Shown here one piece after another: positions 9,607 to 19,124 of a DNA stretch of 64,000 nt. A program made the position numbers and the translations under genes. Each line of letters begins with the position of its first letter. The stretch's first letter is position 1. Below the pieces are notes generated by a model, which worked only from the letters and a program-made list of their open reading frames with translations, was not told the origin of the DNA and did not search any database. Source of the stretch: Mobiluncus curtisii subsp. curtisii ATCC 35241 (lineage in GTDB: Bacteria; Actinomycetota; Actinomycetes; Actinomycetales; Actinomycetaceae); the NCBI RefSeq assembly GCF_000146285.1, contig NZ_GL385912.1, positions 57,075 to 121,074 on the forward strand, given 5' to 3'.

Positions 9607-9634
9607 TTGGAGGCGTGTTGTCGCACGACTCCAA
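9607..9634. promoter_or_regulatory. Inverted repeat in the divergent rpmB-aspA gap
   Basis: TTGGAG (9607-9612) pairs with CTCCAA (9629-9634). Inside it, across a G-A mismatch, CGTG (9614-9617) pairs with CACG (9624-9627), leaving the loop TTGTCG. The element is nearly symmetrical and lies between two divergent genes, so it could be an operator or an RNA hairpin in the aspA leader. No protein can be assigned to it. The remainder of the gap 9528-9755 holds no supported gene or tRNA. Confidence 0.35.
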
Positions 9635-9755
9635 GACTACGGTAGTTCCAAACACGGCGTTGAACTCGCAGACTAGAATGGGACTGTCAGGACAATGCAG
9701 TCCTGGTAAATCGCGCGTACAAATCCTTTATCCGAGAAAACAGATAGGAGCGATG

Positions 9756-11198
9756 ATGACTGGGCGTATCGAAGAGGACTTGCTCGGGAAACGAGAAATT
9801 CCTGAGGACGCATACTATGGAGTACAAACCTTGCGGGCAATCGAGAATTTCCATATCTCGGGCAAGAAGATTCAAGATGTTCCCGAATTCGTACGCGCCA
9901 TGGTCCAGGTCAAAAAGGCTGTGGCGTTAGCGAACGAGGAACTGCACGTACTGCCTCATGACATTGCCCGTGCCATTGTGTCTGGCTGCGATGAAGTGCT
10001 GGTGAAAGGTCGCGCGATGGATCAGTTCCCGGTGGACGTGTTCCAGGGTGGGGCGGGCACCTCGGTGAACATGAACACGAACGAAGTTGTGGCAAACTTG
10101 GCGCTGGAACTGTTGGGCTATGAAAAAGGTCGCTACGACATCATTAATCCCAATGACCATGTGAACAAGAGCCAATCTACCAATGATGCCTATCCCACCG
10201 GGTTTCGGGTGGCGGTGTTTACCTTGCTGCGTGGGGTCGAGCGGGCGGTACGGGAACTGTCCGAGGCTTTTGCACGTAAAGGCGAGGAGTTTAAAGACAT
10301 CCTGAAAATGGGGCGCACCCAGCTCCAGGACGCTGTTCCGATGACGTTGGGGCAAGAATTCAATGGTTTTTCGGTCAACATGACCGAGGAACTGACACGT
10401 TTGTCAGTGGCGGGAGATTTACTGCTGGAAATGAACCTGGGCGCGACAGCTATCGGCACCGGCGTGAACACCCCGGAGGGTTATCCACAAGTCGCGTGCC
10501 AAAAGCTGGCGGAGGTGACCGGTTACGACATTGTTCCGGCGACGAACCTGTTGGAGGCCACTTCGGATAACGGTGCTTACCTGGCAGTCCATGCGGTGCT
10601 GAAGCGGTTGGCATCCAAACTGTCAAAAATTTGTGATGATTTGCGGCTGCTTTCGTCGGGACCGCGCTGTGGTTTGCACGAAATTAATCTTCCCGAGATG
10701 CAGCCGGGTTCCTCGATTATGCCTGCCAAAGTCAACCCGGTCATTCCCGAAGTCGTCGATCAAGTCTGCTTTAAAGTCATGGGCAACGATGTTGCCCTCA
10801 CCCATGCTGCCGCCGCGGGGCAGCTGCAGCTAAACGTGATGGAACCAGCTGCCGCTCAATGTATGTTCGAATCTATTGAGCTGCTGACCAACGCTATTGA
10901 CACCTTGCGTACCAAGTGCATTGACGGTATCACCGCGAATCCTGAAGTCTGCGAGGCTTACGTGCACAATTCCATCGGTATCGTCACCTACCTCAATGAC
11001 ATTATCGGTCACCACAACGGTGATTTGATTGGTAAGGAAGCTGCCAAGACAGGCAAATCCGTCAAAGAGCTGGTGATTGAGAAAGGTCTGATGAGCGCTA
11101 CGGAACTTGACGAAGTGCTCAGTGTAGAGTCCCTCATGAGTCCCCACTACACCGGCAAGGTTTGGGGTGACGAGGAAAGGGGTTTGCCTCCGCGTTGA
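9756..11198 (+). CDS. aspA: Aspartate ammonia-lyase (aspartase)
   Basis: This enzyme interconverts L-aspartate with fumarate and ammonia, linking amino-acid use to fumarate metabolism. The protein of 480 residues starts [28 protein letters not shown], the typical AspA opening. The fumarase/aspartase signature [11 protein letters not shown] is present at about 322-332, along with [14 protein letters not shown] [16 protein letters not shown] at 9756 lies 5 bases after AGGAG; the adjacent ATG at 9753 is only 2 bases away, so 9756 is preferred. An open frame extends further upstream but is not AspA-like. The gene is monocistronic, with a hairpin directly after it. Confidence 0.93.
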   Translation: MTGRIEEDLLGKREIPEDAYYGVQTLRAIENFHISGKKIQDVPEFVRAMVQVKKAVALANEELHVLPHDIARAIVSGCDEVLVKGRAMDQFPVDVFQGGAGTSVNMNTNEVVANLALELLGYEKGRYDIINPNDHVNKSQSTNDAYPTGFRVAVFTLLRGVERAVRELSEAFARKGEEFKDILKMGRTQLQDAVPMTLGQEFNGFSVNMTEELTRLSVAGDLLLEMNLGATAIGTGVNTPEGYPQVACQKLAEVTGYDIVPATNLLEATSDNGAYLAVHAVLKRLASKLSKICDDLRLLSSGPRCGLHEINLPEMQPGSSIMPAKVNPVIPEVVDQVCFKVMGNDVALTHAAAAGQLQLNVMEPAAAQCMFESIELLTNAIDTLRTKCIDGITANPEVCEAYVHNSIGIVTYLNDIIGHHNGDLIGKEAAKTGKSVKELVIEKGLMSATELDEVLSVESLMSPHYTGKVWGDEERGLPPR

Positions 11199-11227
11199 AT
11201 GCGTGGTGAGGACAGTTCCCGAGTCCG

Positions 11228-11269
11228 ATTGGTCCCATTGTCGTTTCGGGTAGCGGCAGTGGGACCAAT
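11228..11269 (+). terminator. Strong hairpin after aspA
   Basis: ATTGGTCCCA (11228-11237) pairs perfectly with TGGGACCAAT (11260-11269), and the stem continues inward with TGTCGTT against AGCGGCA using G-U pairs, leaving a small loop. The 17-pair hairpin starts 29 bases after the aspA stop. The following T-run is weak. The remaining gap to 11365 shows no other feature. Confidence 0.65.
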
Positions 11270-11365
11270 GTGTTGGTCACGGCGCGAAGCGGGCAGAAAC
11301 CGGAATGGGAATCGGAAAAATTGGTCGGTAGCGGGTAACTTGGAAAGAAAGCAGAGGGGAACAGT

Positions 11366-12985
11366 TTGGATACCGCGCGACAAAAGCTAGAGACTAATGA
11401 CCTGCGTGAGTGGTGCGTGCGCACGGGAGCGGTCCTGAATCAGGCGCGGGAATTGTTGGATGATCTCAACACTTTTCCGGTGCCAAACTTTAATACCGGG
11501 ACCAATCTGGCGAACTCTTGGGCGGTGGCGACACGGGCGACTCAAACCTTGCCCCTTTCGCTGCGTCCTGCCGAATTTATGGCTGCGGTGAGTCGAGAAG
11601 TGGCGAAATTTACCCACGGTTCGGTCGGAATTTTTCTCGCTTCCGGTTTTGCGGCCTGTGCTGAAGCTTGGGGGGATGCACCGGTGGTGCGTCCTGCTGA
11701 TTTGCTGATGTCCGTCGACGCTATGGACAGGGCGTTTCGGGAAGTCAGCGGGTCAGATACTTGGGAATTTGGGTTGTCCCGATTGATTACTACCGTTTCA
11801 GAACAGCTATCGGAGCTGGAATTATTGACGTTGTCTCAAGTCGTGGACACGGCTTTGGTTTGTGCGCAGGAGGCCACTATTGATTCTGCTGATGCCCACG
11901 GTGGGGTGGGGGATGCTGGTCTGGCAGGTGCGTGTTTGATTTTTGCCTCTTTGGCTGACTTGGCGGCAACGGCTGAAGGGGACGTTCCCACCAATGTTTC
12001 CACGGTACAAGCCATGCTGAGTGATTGGGCTAATCGATCGCGTAGCGTTGCGGAAAGTCTGCGTCACACGGTGCCGGGCGGCGAATTTGGTGCTACTTTC
12101 CATTTTGAAGCCCTGGACATGCCCACCGGAAAACTGCGGGAAAGTCTGCGAGCAGCCAGTTCCGAAGTGCTGATTTGTAAGGTTCTGGATGGAATTGGAG
12201 CGGGTCGTTTCGTGGCTCACGTACACACTCCATCACCGCTGGCAGCCCTGCCATATCCGCACGGGGCGGTGTTGATTCACCATCTCGGAAGGAACCCCGA
12301 GGCTTTCGAAGGCGATGAAGATCCCCTGACTCGACTCACTGCTGATTTTGACAATGTGGTGGTACTGTCTGACTTTGCCGCCCGTCAGGTTCCGTTGGTG
12401 ACCCCCGGTCTGCTGGTTCTCAGCGCCGCTCCGGCACTGGTAGAGACCTACGCGAGGGCGGGAGCCACGGTCCTTTTGGGGACGGAAAATTCCGAACAGA
12501 TTTGCTGGGCGTGGCGTTCTCTCCCGAAAGGTCGCGCTGCTCTCATCATTCCTGCTGACCCCGAAACGCGAAAAATGGCTCTGACGATGCGTGATTCTCT
12601 GGATGATGCCGAGTTATCGGATTCTCCCGTGATGGTGGCCGATACCGAAGACGAACTGAGTGCTGCGTGGCTGGTGCAATCTCTGCAGGGGAAGCAATTT
12701 CGTGGCAGGAATCTGGAGCAATTGCGCGATCTGGAAACTGCTTGCCGGGATTTGAAAGCCGGCATCCGTGTTGAGCCTTTGTCCCACCATGACCTAGATA
12801 CCCAAATCCGGGATCTGGTCAATGATCTGGGACCAAACCGGGAACTCCACGCAGTAATCAGTTCTGGAAACGTCAGTACGGACCGGATGAATTTGCAGCT
12901 TGCTTTGGCGAACTATGCCGATATCGAACTGGTTGCCTACTACGGAGGACAGCCTGGCTCCACCTACATCGGGGTCAGATTTTGA
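11366..12985 (+). CDS. DhaL/DAK2-domain protein with degenerate active site
   Basis: A 539-residue protein beginning at TTG 11366 with GAGGGGAA upstream. The N-terminal domain aligns with the DhaL domain of dihydroxyacetone kinase and FakA: LLDDLNTFPVPNFNTGTNLANSW corresponds to the family's LNVFPVPDGDTGTN segment, and GGVGDAGLAGA to the later ATP-binding loop. The two Asp residues of DGDTG that bind Mg-ATP are both replaced by Asn (about residues 37 and 39), so kinase activity is doubtful. The C-terminal end YYGGQPGSTYIGVRF matches the end of FakA-like proteins. A DAK2 gene just ahead of recG is a common arrangement in Gram-positive bacteria. Role unknown; fatty-acid kinase activity should not be assumed. 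Confidence 0.75.
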   Translation: MDTARQKLETNDLREWCVRTGAVLNQARELLDDLNTFPVPNFNTGTNLANSWAVATRATQTLPLSLRPAEFMAAVSREVAKFTHGSVGIFLASGFAACAEAWGDAPVVRPADLLMSVDAMDRAFREVSGSDTWEFGLSRLITTVSEQLSELELLTLSQVVDTALVCAQEATIDSADAHGGVGDAGLAGACLIFASLADLAATAEGDVPTNVSTVQAMLSDWANRSRSVAESLRHTVPGGEFGATFHFEALDMPTGKLRESLRAASSEVLICKVLDGIGAGRFVAHVHTPSPLAALPYPHGAVLIHHLGRNPEAFEGDEDPLTRLTADFDNVVVLSDFAARQVPLVTPGLLVLSAAPALVETYARAGATVLLGTENSEQICWAWRSLPKGRAALIIPADPETRKMALTMRDSLDDAELSDSPVMVADTEDELSAAWLVQSLQGKQFRGRNLEQLRDLETACRDLKAGIRVEPLSHHDLDTQIRDLVNDLGPNRELHAVISSGNVSTDRMNLQLALANYADIELVAYYGGQPGSTYIGVRF

Positions 12986-13071
12986 AGCCTGACCCCGGTC
13001 TGACTGTGACGGTCTTCCATTTCTCAAAACTTTCGAATTTTCGGTGCGAGGCTCCCTGATAGGGTGAAATC

Positions 13072-15522
13072 ATGGTTAACTTGCAGACCCCTCTCGAGCG
13101 GATAATTAAGGCGAAGTCTGTCGTCTCCAAATTCGCTCACCTAGGAGTGCTAACCTTGGGTGACCTGCTCTGGTATCCGCCACGACGGACTTATAGGTGG
13201 GGGGAACTGACAAATTTTGACTCGCTGATTCCCGGAACGGATGTCACCGTTTTTGCGGTGGTCATGGACTCGCACTTGGGCTGGACTCGTCGTCACGACA
13301 AAGCCATGCTCACGGTAACCCTGCAGGACCAACTGGAAACCGATGCGCGCAACGAGGGAGGTGCCCGTCCGGACTTGTGGGGTCAGAGAGCTAACCGCCT
13401 GACCGTGCGTTTCTTTGCGAAACATCCCAACGCCTTAAATCTGCATGCAAATCGCCTGGAAAAGGGAACGTTAGCGGTTTTTGCCGGGCGGCTTTCGGGG
13501 AAACCAGACAGCCTTGCCAGTGAAGCCTTCTTGGCGCATCCGGAATATCGGGTGCTTGCCGATTATGACCCGGAGATCGTGAAAACACTTTCGACCCAAC
13601 CCCAGCCGCTATATCACGCCACCGCGGGTCTACCCTCGTGGAAGATTGGGAAAATTATCGACGCGCAGCTGCTGATGGTAAACCCTGCGGAGATTCCCGA
13701 AGCTATTCCCGACTCGCTGCGCCGGGAGAGGAACCTCCCTGATGCCTACACAGCTTTGCTCGGTCTGCACCACCCGGAGACTGATGCTCAATACCAAGCG
13801 GCGCTGGACTATCTGCGTTTCCGCGAGGCTTTCACGCTGGGGGCAGCTCTGGCGAAAGCCCGTAATCAGATTCAATCCCATCCGGCCTGGTCCTTGCCGG
13901 TTTCGCAGGATGTTTTCGAGTCGAGTACGGACTCAGACGGGGAACCTGGTGACTTGGTCGCACAAGCCGTGGCGGGGTTGCCTTTCCAGCTCACTGCGGG
14001 GCAACGCCAGGTTTGGGAAGAAATCGCCGGGGATATTGCCCGCGAAGTTCCGATGAATCGACTGTTGCAGGGGGAAGTCGGGTCGGGCAAGACCGTAGTG
14101 TCGGCTTTGGCATGTCTCGCCGCGGTACAAAACGGTTTTCAGGCGGCTTTCATGGCGCCCACCGAAGTCCTTGCCCACCAGCATTTTCAGACCTTGAATC
14201 GGCTGTTAGGGGACCTGGCTGACCCTCTGGGGGGTCTTTCCGGGGAACAGCCCGGCACGGATAATGTCCCACTGCGTTTACTGACCGGGTCAACACCCGC
14301 CCCGGAGAAACGAGAAATTGCAGACCGGGGTGCGGCCGGTGAGCCGATGCTGGTGGTGGGAACTCAGGCCCTGCTGACTGAGTCGCTGCAGTTATCCCGA
14401 CTGGCCTTGGTTGTAGTTGACGAACAGCACCGTTTTGGGGTGGAACAACGTGGCGCCCTGCTGACGAGAGGGGAGAGAGCGCCGCATTTCTTGACGATGA
14501 CCGCTACCCCGATACCGCGAACCGTCGCCATGACCGTGTTTGGGGACCTGGATGTTTCCGTATTGCGTCAGCTGCCCGCGGGGCGTGCGGAGGTTCAGAC
14601 GTTCCTGGTCAATGAGGCAAATGTACGGTGGGTCACACGTGCCTGGAGCCGAGCCGCGGAAGAAATCAAACAGGGGGGACGTGTTTATGTGCTCTGCCCC
14701 AAGATTGCGCCGGATGCCACGGGACAGAACCCTGTTTCCTCCAGTGATTCTCGGCATCCGCCGCAAGGTGACCGGAAAACTCGGAAACCTGCGGTGCAAA
14801 CCAGTTGGGGTGATGATTTAGCGGGGTTCGGTGAACTCGAGGCACTGGAGCCCGACCGGATTCTGCACACCGTCACCCAGACCGCGGCGCGACTGGCTGC
14901 CCTGCCTATATTCAGGGATGTTCCTATCGGGGTGGCGCATTCCAACCTGGATTCTGCCGCCAAACAACAGGCAGTGTCAGACTTTGCCGCGGGTCGCACC
15001 CCACTGTTGGTGTCCACCACGGTTGTGGAAGTCGGCATGGATGTGCCCGAAGCCTCCATGATGATCATCTTGGATGCAGACCGCTACGGGATTTCGCAGC
15101 TACATCAGCTACGAGGGCGGATTGGTCGCGGTTCTCGACCTGGCGTTTGCCTCGCTATTGCCCCCCTGGATTTCCCACCCGTTTCGGGCAATCTGCCGGA
15201 AATGATGGCACTAGCGGGGGCGGGGACACTGTCTCCGGCTCTGGCACGTTTGTGCGCTTTTGCGGCGAGCCGGGATGGATTTGCGCTGGCTGAAGCCGAC
15301 TTGACTATCCGGCGAGAGGGTGACGTGCTGGGACAGAACCAGTCGGGTCGCCGCTCCCGACTGAAAGTGCTTTCCTTGGTTAATGATGCGGAAGTTATTA
15401 CTGCCGCGAAAGTTGCGGCGGCGGCATTGGTCGCGGCAGACCCACAGCTTAGCGCTCATCCAGAGTTGGCTAGGCTGGTATTTGAGCTGGGGGATGGTGC
15501 CCAGAATCTCACCAAGTCATAG
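13072..15522 (+). CDS. recG: ATP-dependent DNA helicase RecG
   Basis: An 816-residue superfamily 2 helicase that remodels stalled replication forks and Holliday junctions. The N-terminal wedge/OB domain spans about 1-240. Helicase motifs follow: Walker A GEVGSGKT (334-341), MAPTEVLAHQ (motif Ia), DEQH (about 450-453), TMTATPIPRT (motif III), and in the second RecA-like domain VSTTVVEVGMDVPEA and QLRGRIGRGSRPG. An insertion of about 35 low-complexity residues sits between the two RecA-like domains (about 547-585). Start ATG 13072. It follows the DhaL-like gene by 86 bases, the usual neighbour. Confidence 0.96.
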   Translation: MVNLQTPLERIIKAKSVVSKFAHLGVLTLGDLLWYPPRRTYRWGELTNFDSLIPGTDVTVFAVVMDSHLGWTRRHDKAMLTVTLQDQLETDARNEGGARPDLWGQRANRLTVRFFAKHPNALNLHANRLEKGTLAVFAGRLSGKPDSLASEAFLAHPEYRVLADYDPEIVKTLSTQPQPLYHATAGLPSWKIGKIIDAQLLMVNPAEIPEAIPDSLRRERNLPDAYTALLGLHHPETDAQYQAALDYLRFREAFTLGAALAKARNQIQSHPAWSLPVSQDVFESSTDSDGEPGDLVAQAVAGLPFQLTAGQRQVWEEIAGDIAREVPMNRLLQGEVGSGKTVVSALACLAAVQNGFQAAFMAPTEVLAHQHFQTLNRLLGDLADPLGGLSGEQPGTDNVPLRLLTGSTPAPEKREIADRGAAGEPMLVVGTQALLTESLQLSRLALVVVDEQHRFGVEQRGALLTRGERAPHFLTMTATPIPRTVAMTVFGDLDVSVLRQLPAGRAEVQTFLVNEANVRWVTRAWSRAAEEIKQGGRVYVLCPKIAPDATGQNPVSSSDSRHPPQGDRKTRKPAVQTSWGDDLAGFGELEALEPDRILHTVTQTAARLAALPIFRDVPIGVAHSNLDSAAKQQAVSDFAAGRTPLLVSTTVVEVGMDVPEASMMIILDADRYGISQLHQLRGRIGRGSRPGVCLAIAPLDFPPVSGNLPEMMALAGAGTLSPALARLCAFAASRDGFALAEADLTIRREGDVLGQNQSGRRSRLKVLSLVNDAEVITAAKVAAAALVAADPQLSAHPELARLVFELGDGAQNLTKS

Positions 15523-15537
15523 GGGAGTACGGTAGGC

Positions 15538-18003
15538 GTGTTTAAACTTGGTAAAATTCCACCTATGTGTTCATGGTGGCGGCGTCTGGGAGCATTTGTC
15601 GCGATGCTAGCAGTAACGCTGGCAGTACTACTTCCGCAGGCTAGCGCGATGACCGAGGTCGTGCACGAACCACAATTTCCCACCGCGAGGTGGACACAAA
15701 ACGCTGACGTTATCCTTCCTTCTCCGGATGCCCCCGGCGTGTTGTTTTTAGGGATGAGCGGTCTGAAACCCAGCGATCTTGATTTACAGGGCAATCAACT
15801 GGGTCAAATGCTGGTTCCGTTCACATTTTCGGCACTGAGTACCAGGTCTTTTCGGATTTATACCTGCCCCACTGAGGGATGGATGCAACTGCGTGCCCGT
15901 GGCGATGTCGCGGACGAAGAAGGACGTCGACTGGCGCAAACTGTGGGGGCGCAGTGCTTGGGGATGAAACTGGTGAAGAGTGACGGTACGACCGCGGAAA
16001 CCCCAGCGCAGATAACTCCCGCCGCCCCGTCCTTGCCCAAAACTACAGCGGTCACCTATGCACAGTTCAAAGGTCGTACGGAAAACATCACCTGGCCCGC
16101 GCGCGGGATTTTTGCTCCGGATGCGTGGGCAGTAGGAAGAAATGCGGGAATTCCGCTGGCGAATCACCGCGGTCAGGTCGCGCATTGGCAACCTTTGCCG
16201 GTAATCCCTGAAATGGAGCGGATTAATCCCTCCGCGCTGGATTCTCTCTATAACGAGCGTACCGGGGCTGGTGCCCGAGCTGCCTTTGACGCCAAAGCGC
16301 AACAGCCTGTTCCGCCGCTGGGCAAGCCCCTAAAGAACCGGACAGCCCTGGCATCCGCCTGGCAAGAACTTCTCGCTGCTGCCCCCAGCGATGTCGTGGT
16401 GGATTTGGATACCGTTGACACCGCCGTTCTGAACCAGAACACTTACGACACGGCAAAGACCCTATCCTTACAGCAACTTTCTGCCATCTTGAGCGCAAAT
16501 CAGAGTGCAGCGCATCCTCGACCGGTGGTTATTGCTTCTTTGGGAGATTTTGAAGGAGCCAGGTCGCTGCAGCTGCTAGCCGCACAGACTCCGGGATTGG
16601 CGCTGACGGATGGGAAACCATCCGCGACCCCGAGGAAAGGATTGACTGAAACCACCGGTGTGCTCTATACCTCCACGACTCATGCTCTCGGCTTAGCAAC
16701 CCTTGCCGACGTACGCGGTTTAGTGTTCAATGCGCGTGCCTATGTGGAACCCAAGATGGTCCCACCGGCAAATATAATCCTTCCCGAGCTGAGCGTCACC
16801 CCGGTCGCCGGCGTCGCTAAGGCTTGTGCCATGATTACTGAACAGCAGCGCCATGCTACCTCCGCCCTGCGAGCCAATTCGCCGTGGTATCAGGTGTTTC
16901 ACCTGTTTTCCTACCTCGCTATGGGGGCGCTGCTAATTTGGGCTTTCGCTTCGTCTGGCACGCGACGCTTGGCGAACAACTGGTGGGTGGTGCGGCTCCT
17001 GGGTCTTGTCGCTTTCGCGATGCTTCCAGCTGCGCTGATCCTGAACTGGATTCCGTGGTGGAACTTGCCTGGTACCGACTCGGCGGTCGGATCAGTCGGG
17101 ATATCCCTGGCTTTGACCGCGGTGATTACGGCGGTTTTGGTGGCTTCTCTGTGGCGTAACTCTCACGCGGTGGCTATCCTAGCGGGGATTTCGTGTTTCA
17201 TTTTAGCGCTGGACATCATGCTGGGATCTGCCCACCAACGCAACGGATTCATGGGCTCTCTGGTGCTCAGTTCGCGGCGTTACTACGGTATCTCTAATCG
17301 CACCTACATCATCCTCATTGCCGGAGCTTTGCTGGCATTGCTGCCGGTACTGCAACGTTTCTGGGGTCAGCGTCGAGCTGGATGGATTACAGCAGGGCTC
17401 GGTGTCGCGGTTCTTTTAGTCGATGCTTTACCCGGTTGGGGCGCCGATTTTGGGGGACCTCCGGGAATTATTCTGGCTTTCGGGATTGTCGCCCTGATGG
17501 CTGCGGGGGTGCCGCCACGCTGGTGGCACGCTGGTTTATGGGTGGTGTCTACTCTGGCGGTGATGGGGATTATCGGCTGGTTCTCCCGCGGCTCAGACAG
17601 CCATATTGGGAATTTTTGGTCCAATTTGGGCAGCAGCGAAAGCCGGGAGCTAATTGCTGGAAAAGTCCGTGACGTGCTGCGTTCCTTTGTGAACAATCTG
17701 GGGGTCGTTATCCTTTTGGTGCTGGTGGTCGCGGTATTAGCGACGACTTTGGTGATTGTGAAACGTCGCCAGGTGTTCTGGCCGCGGTGGGTGTCTTCTT
17801 GGAATCAGCTCACCGACCAGCCCGCGCTGCGCGTAGTGGCTTTAGGTATCTTACTGGGCATGGCGGTGGCGGTGCCTATCAACGATTCCGGGATGATGAT
17901 TGTAAAAGAAGCCATCTATCTGGTGCTGCCGGCCCTTGGTGCCATCATTGCGCAGGGTGCCGCTCAACTGAACCTCAGCTCGACACCCTCTGCAAATAAG
18001 TAA
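15538..18003 (+). CDS. Large polytopic membrane protein with extracytoplasmic domain
   Basis: An 821-residue protein starting at GTG 15538. A signal-anchor lies at about 20-38, then an extracytoplasmic domain to about 450, then roughly nine hydrophobic segments to the C-terminus. No enzyme motif is obvious in the soluble part, although PGVLFLGMSG and VVVDLDTVDT look like strands of an alpha/beta domain. In the membrane part RRYYGISN (about 580), GADFGG (about 636) and NDSG (about 782) resemble motifs (YGIGNE, GADxGG, NDSG) of a family of bacterial membrane proteins linked to the alkaline-phosphatase superfamily; this similarity is from memory and tentative. It follows recG by 15 bases. Its last 29 bases overlap the convergent rsmD gene. 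Function unknown. Confidence 0.7.
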   Translation: MFKLGKIPPMCSWWRRLGAFVAMLAVTLAVLLPQASAMTEVVHEPQFPTARWTQNADVILPSPDAPGVLFLGMSGLKPSDLDLQGNQLGQMLVPFTFSALSTRSFRIYTCPTEGWMQLRARGDVADEEGRRLAQTVGAQCLGMKLVKSDGTTAETPAQITPAAPSLPKTTAVTYAQFKGRTENITWPARGIFAPDAWAVGRNAGIPLANHRGQVAHWQPLPVIPEMERINPSALDSLYNERTGAGARAAFDAKAQQPVPPLGKPLKNRTALASAWQELLAAAPSDVVVDLDTVDTAVLNQNTYDTAKTLSLQQLSAILSANQSAAHPRPVVIASLGDFEGARSLQLLAAQTPGLALTDGKPSATPRKGLTETTGVLYTSTTHALGLATLADVRGLVFNARAYVEPKMVPPANIILPELSVTPVAGVAKACAMITEQQRHATSALRANSPWYQVFHLFSYLAMGALLIWAFASSGTRRLANNWWVVRLLGLVAFAMLPAALILNWIPWWNLPGTDSAVGSVGISLALTAVITAVLVASLWRNSHAVAILAGISCFILALDIMLGSAHQRNGFMGSLVLSSRRYYGISNRTYIILIAGALLALLPVLQRFWGQRRAGWITAGLGVAVLLVDALPGWGADFGGPPGIILAFGIVALMAAGVPPRWWHAGLWVVSTLAVMGIIGWFSRGSDSHIGNFWSNLGSSESRELIAGKVRDVLRSFVNNLGVVILLVLVVAVLATTLVIVKRRQVFWPRWVSSWNQLTDQPALRVVALGILLGMAVAVPINDSGMMIVKEAIYLVLPALGAIIAQGAAQLNLSSTPSANK

Positions 18004-18535
18004 CCAGGGTATCGCCGTAGTTTTTGGCGGCATAGGCTTGCAGTCCCGAAGGAATTTCAGGAGCAGGAAACTTTTTTGACGTCTCCAAGACCATGATTCC
18101 TTCCGGGCTGAGATGCGCGGTCAGACCTGCCAGAATCTCGCAGAGCACATAAGGCGCCAAAGCATAGGGGGGGTCCAAAAAAATGAGGTCAAAACAATCC
18201 GTCGGCTTCAGCTCCGAAACGAACTTGGCAGCGTCTTTCACCAGGACGCGCACGCGGTCGCGGTAGCGCAGGGCGTCGATGTTCGCGCGCAACACTTTGG
18301 CTGCAGACCCGGCGGCATCTACGAAGACCGCAGACGCCCCGCCGCGGGACAGCGCCTCCAAACCGAGAGCTCCTGAACCAGCAAACAAATCCAAAACCGT
18401 GGCACCTTGTGGGAACCCCGAACAAAGCAGGTGAGAGAACATCGCTTCGCGCACCCGCTCCGAAGTGGGACGGGTCCCCGACTTCGGGACATTCAGGCGC
18501 AAGCCCCCTTTTTCGCCAGCAACAATTCGTGTCAC
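17975..18535 (-). CDS. rsmD: 16S rRNA (guanine-966-N2)-methyltransferase RsmD
   Basis: A 186-residue class I SAM-dependent methyltransferase that modifies G966 of 16S rRNA. It begins MTRIVAGEKGGLRLNVPKSG and has TRPTSERVREAMFSHL, the SAM-binding VLDLFAGSGALGLEALSRG (about 47-65) and the catalytic FLDPPY (about 119-124), all typical of RsmD. It is divergent from coaD, a very common neighbour in bacteria, and overlaps the 3' end of the membrane-protein gene tail to tail. Confidence 0.93.
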   Translation of the reverse strand: MTRIVAGEKGGLRLNVPKSGTRPTSERVREAMFSHLLCSGFPQGATVLDLFAGSGALGLEALSRGGASAVFVDAAGSAAKVLRANIDALRYRDRVRVLVKDAAKFVSELKPTDCFDLIFLDPPYALAPYVLCEILAGLTAHLSPEGIMVLETSKKFPAPEIPSGLQAYAAKNYGDTLVTYLQRVSS

Positions 18536-18573
18536 AGACCACAGCCTAGTCGAATTGCCGGTAATCTGGATAC

Positions 18574-19116
18574 GTGACTCAAGCGCTTTGCCCCGGAACT
18601 TTTGATCCCTTCACCTATGGGCACCTCGATATGGTGAAGCAATGTTTAGCTTTTGCTGATGTCGTGGTAATCGGAATTGCTAATAACTCAAAGAAAACTC
18701 CACTGCTTTCAGTGGAGAAACGTATCGAACTGGCGCAGACCACTATCCGGGAAGCGAAACTCGAGACGCGTGTCAATGTAGAGACCGTGGAGGGACTGTT
18801 AGCTGATTTCTGTAAAGAACATCAGATTGACGTCATCGCGAAAGGGCTGCGCACGTCCCAGGACTTTGATTACGAAAATCCAATGAGTCAGATGAATCGC
18901 CAAATCGGAGCTCCGCCGACCGTATTCGTGGGCTGCAAACCGGCGTTGATTCACGTCTCAAGTTCTATGGTTAAAGAAGTCGCCAGTTACGGGGCTGATG
19001 TCTATACGATGGTATGTGCGGATACTGCGCGGGCTCTGTATGAGGCTTACCAAGTCAGCCCGCCAAACCGGGATAATAATGTCATTGCAGCCCGTTTCGA
19101 CAAACACAACAGCTAG
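18574..19116 (+). CDS. coaD: Phosphopantetheine adenylyltransferase
   Basis: It catalyses the penultimate step of coenzyme A synthesis, transferring AMP to 4'-phosphopantetheine. The 180-residue protein starts at GTG 18574 and contains the nucleotidyltransferase loop PGTFDPFTYGHLDMV (the TxGH motif has Tyr-Gly-His), GIANNSKKTPLLS, the KGLRTSQDFDYE segment and the C-terminal SSSMVKEVASYGADV. Length is slightly above the usual 160 because of a short C-terminal tail. It heads the likely operon coaD-sepIVA-DUF177-rnc-mutM-response regulator. Confidence 0.95.
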   Translation: MTQALCPGTFDPFTYGHLDMVKQCLAFADVVVIGIANNSKKTPLLSVEKRIELAQTTIREAKLETRVNVETVEGLLADFCKEHQIDVIAKGLRTSQDFDYENPMSQMNRQIGAPPTVFVGCKPALIHVSSSMVKEVASYGADVYTMVCADTARALYEAYQVSPPNRDNNVIAARFDKHNS

Positions 19117-19124
19117 GGAGAAAA

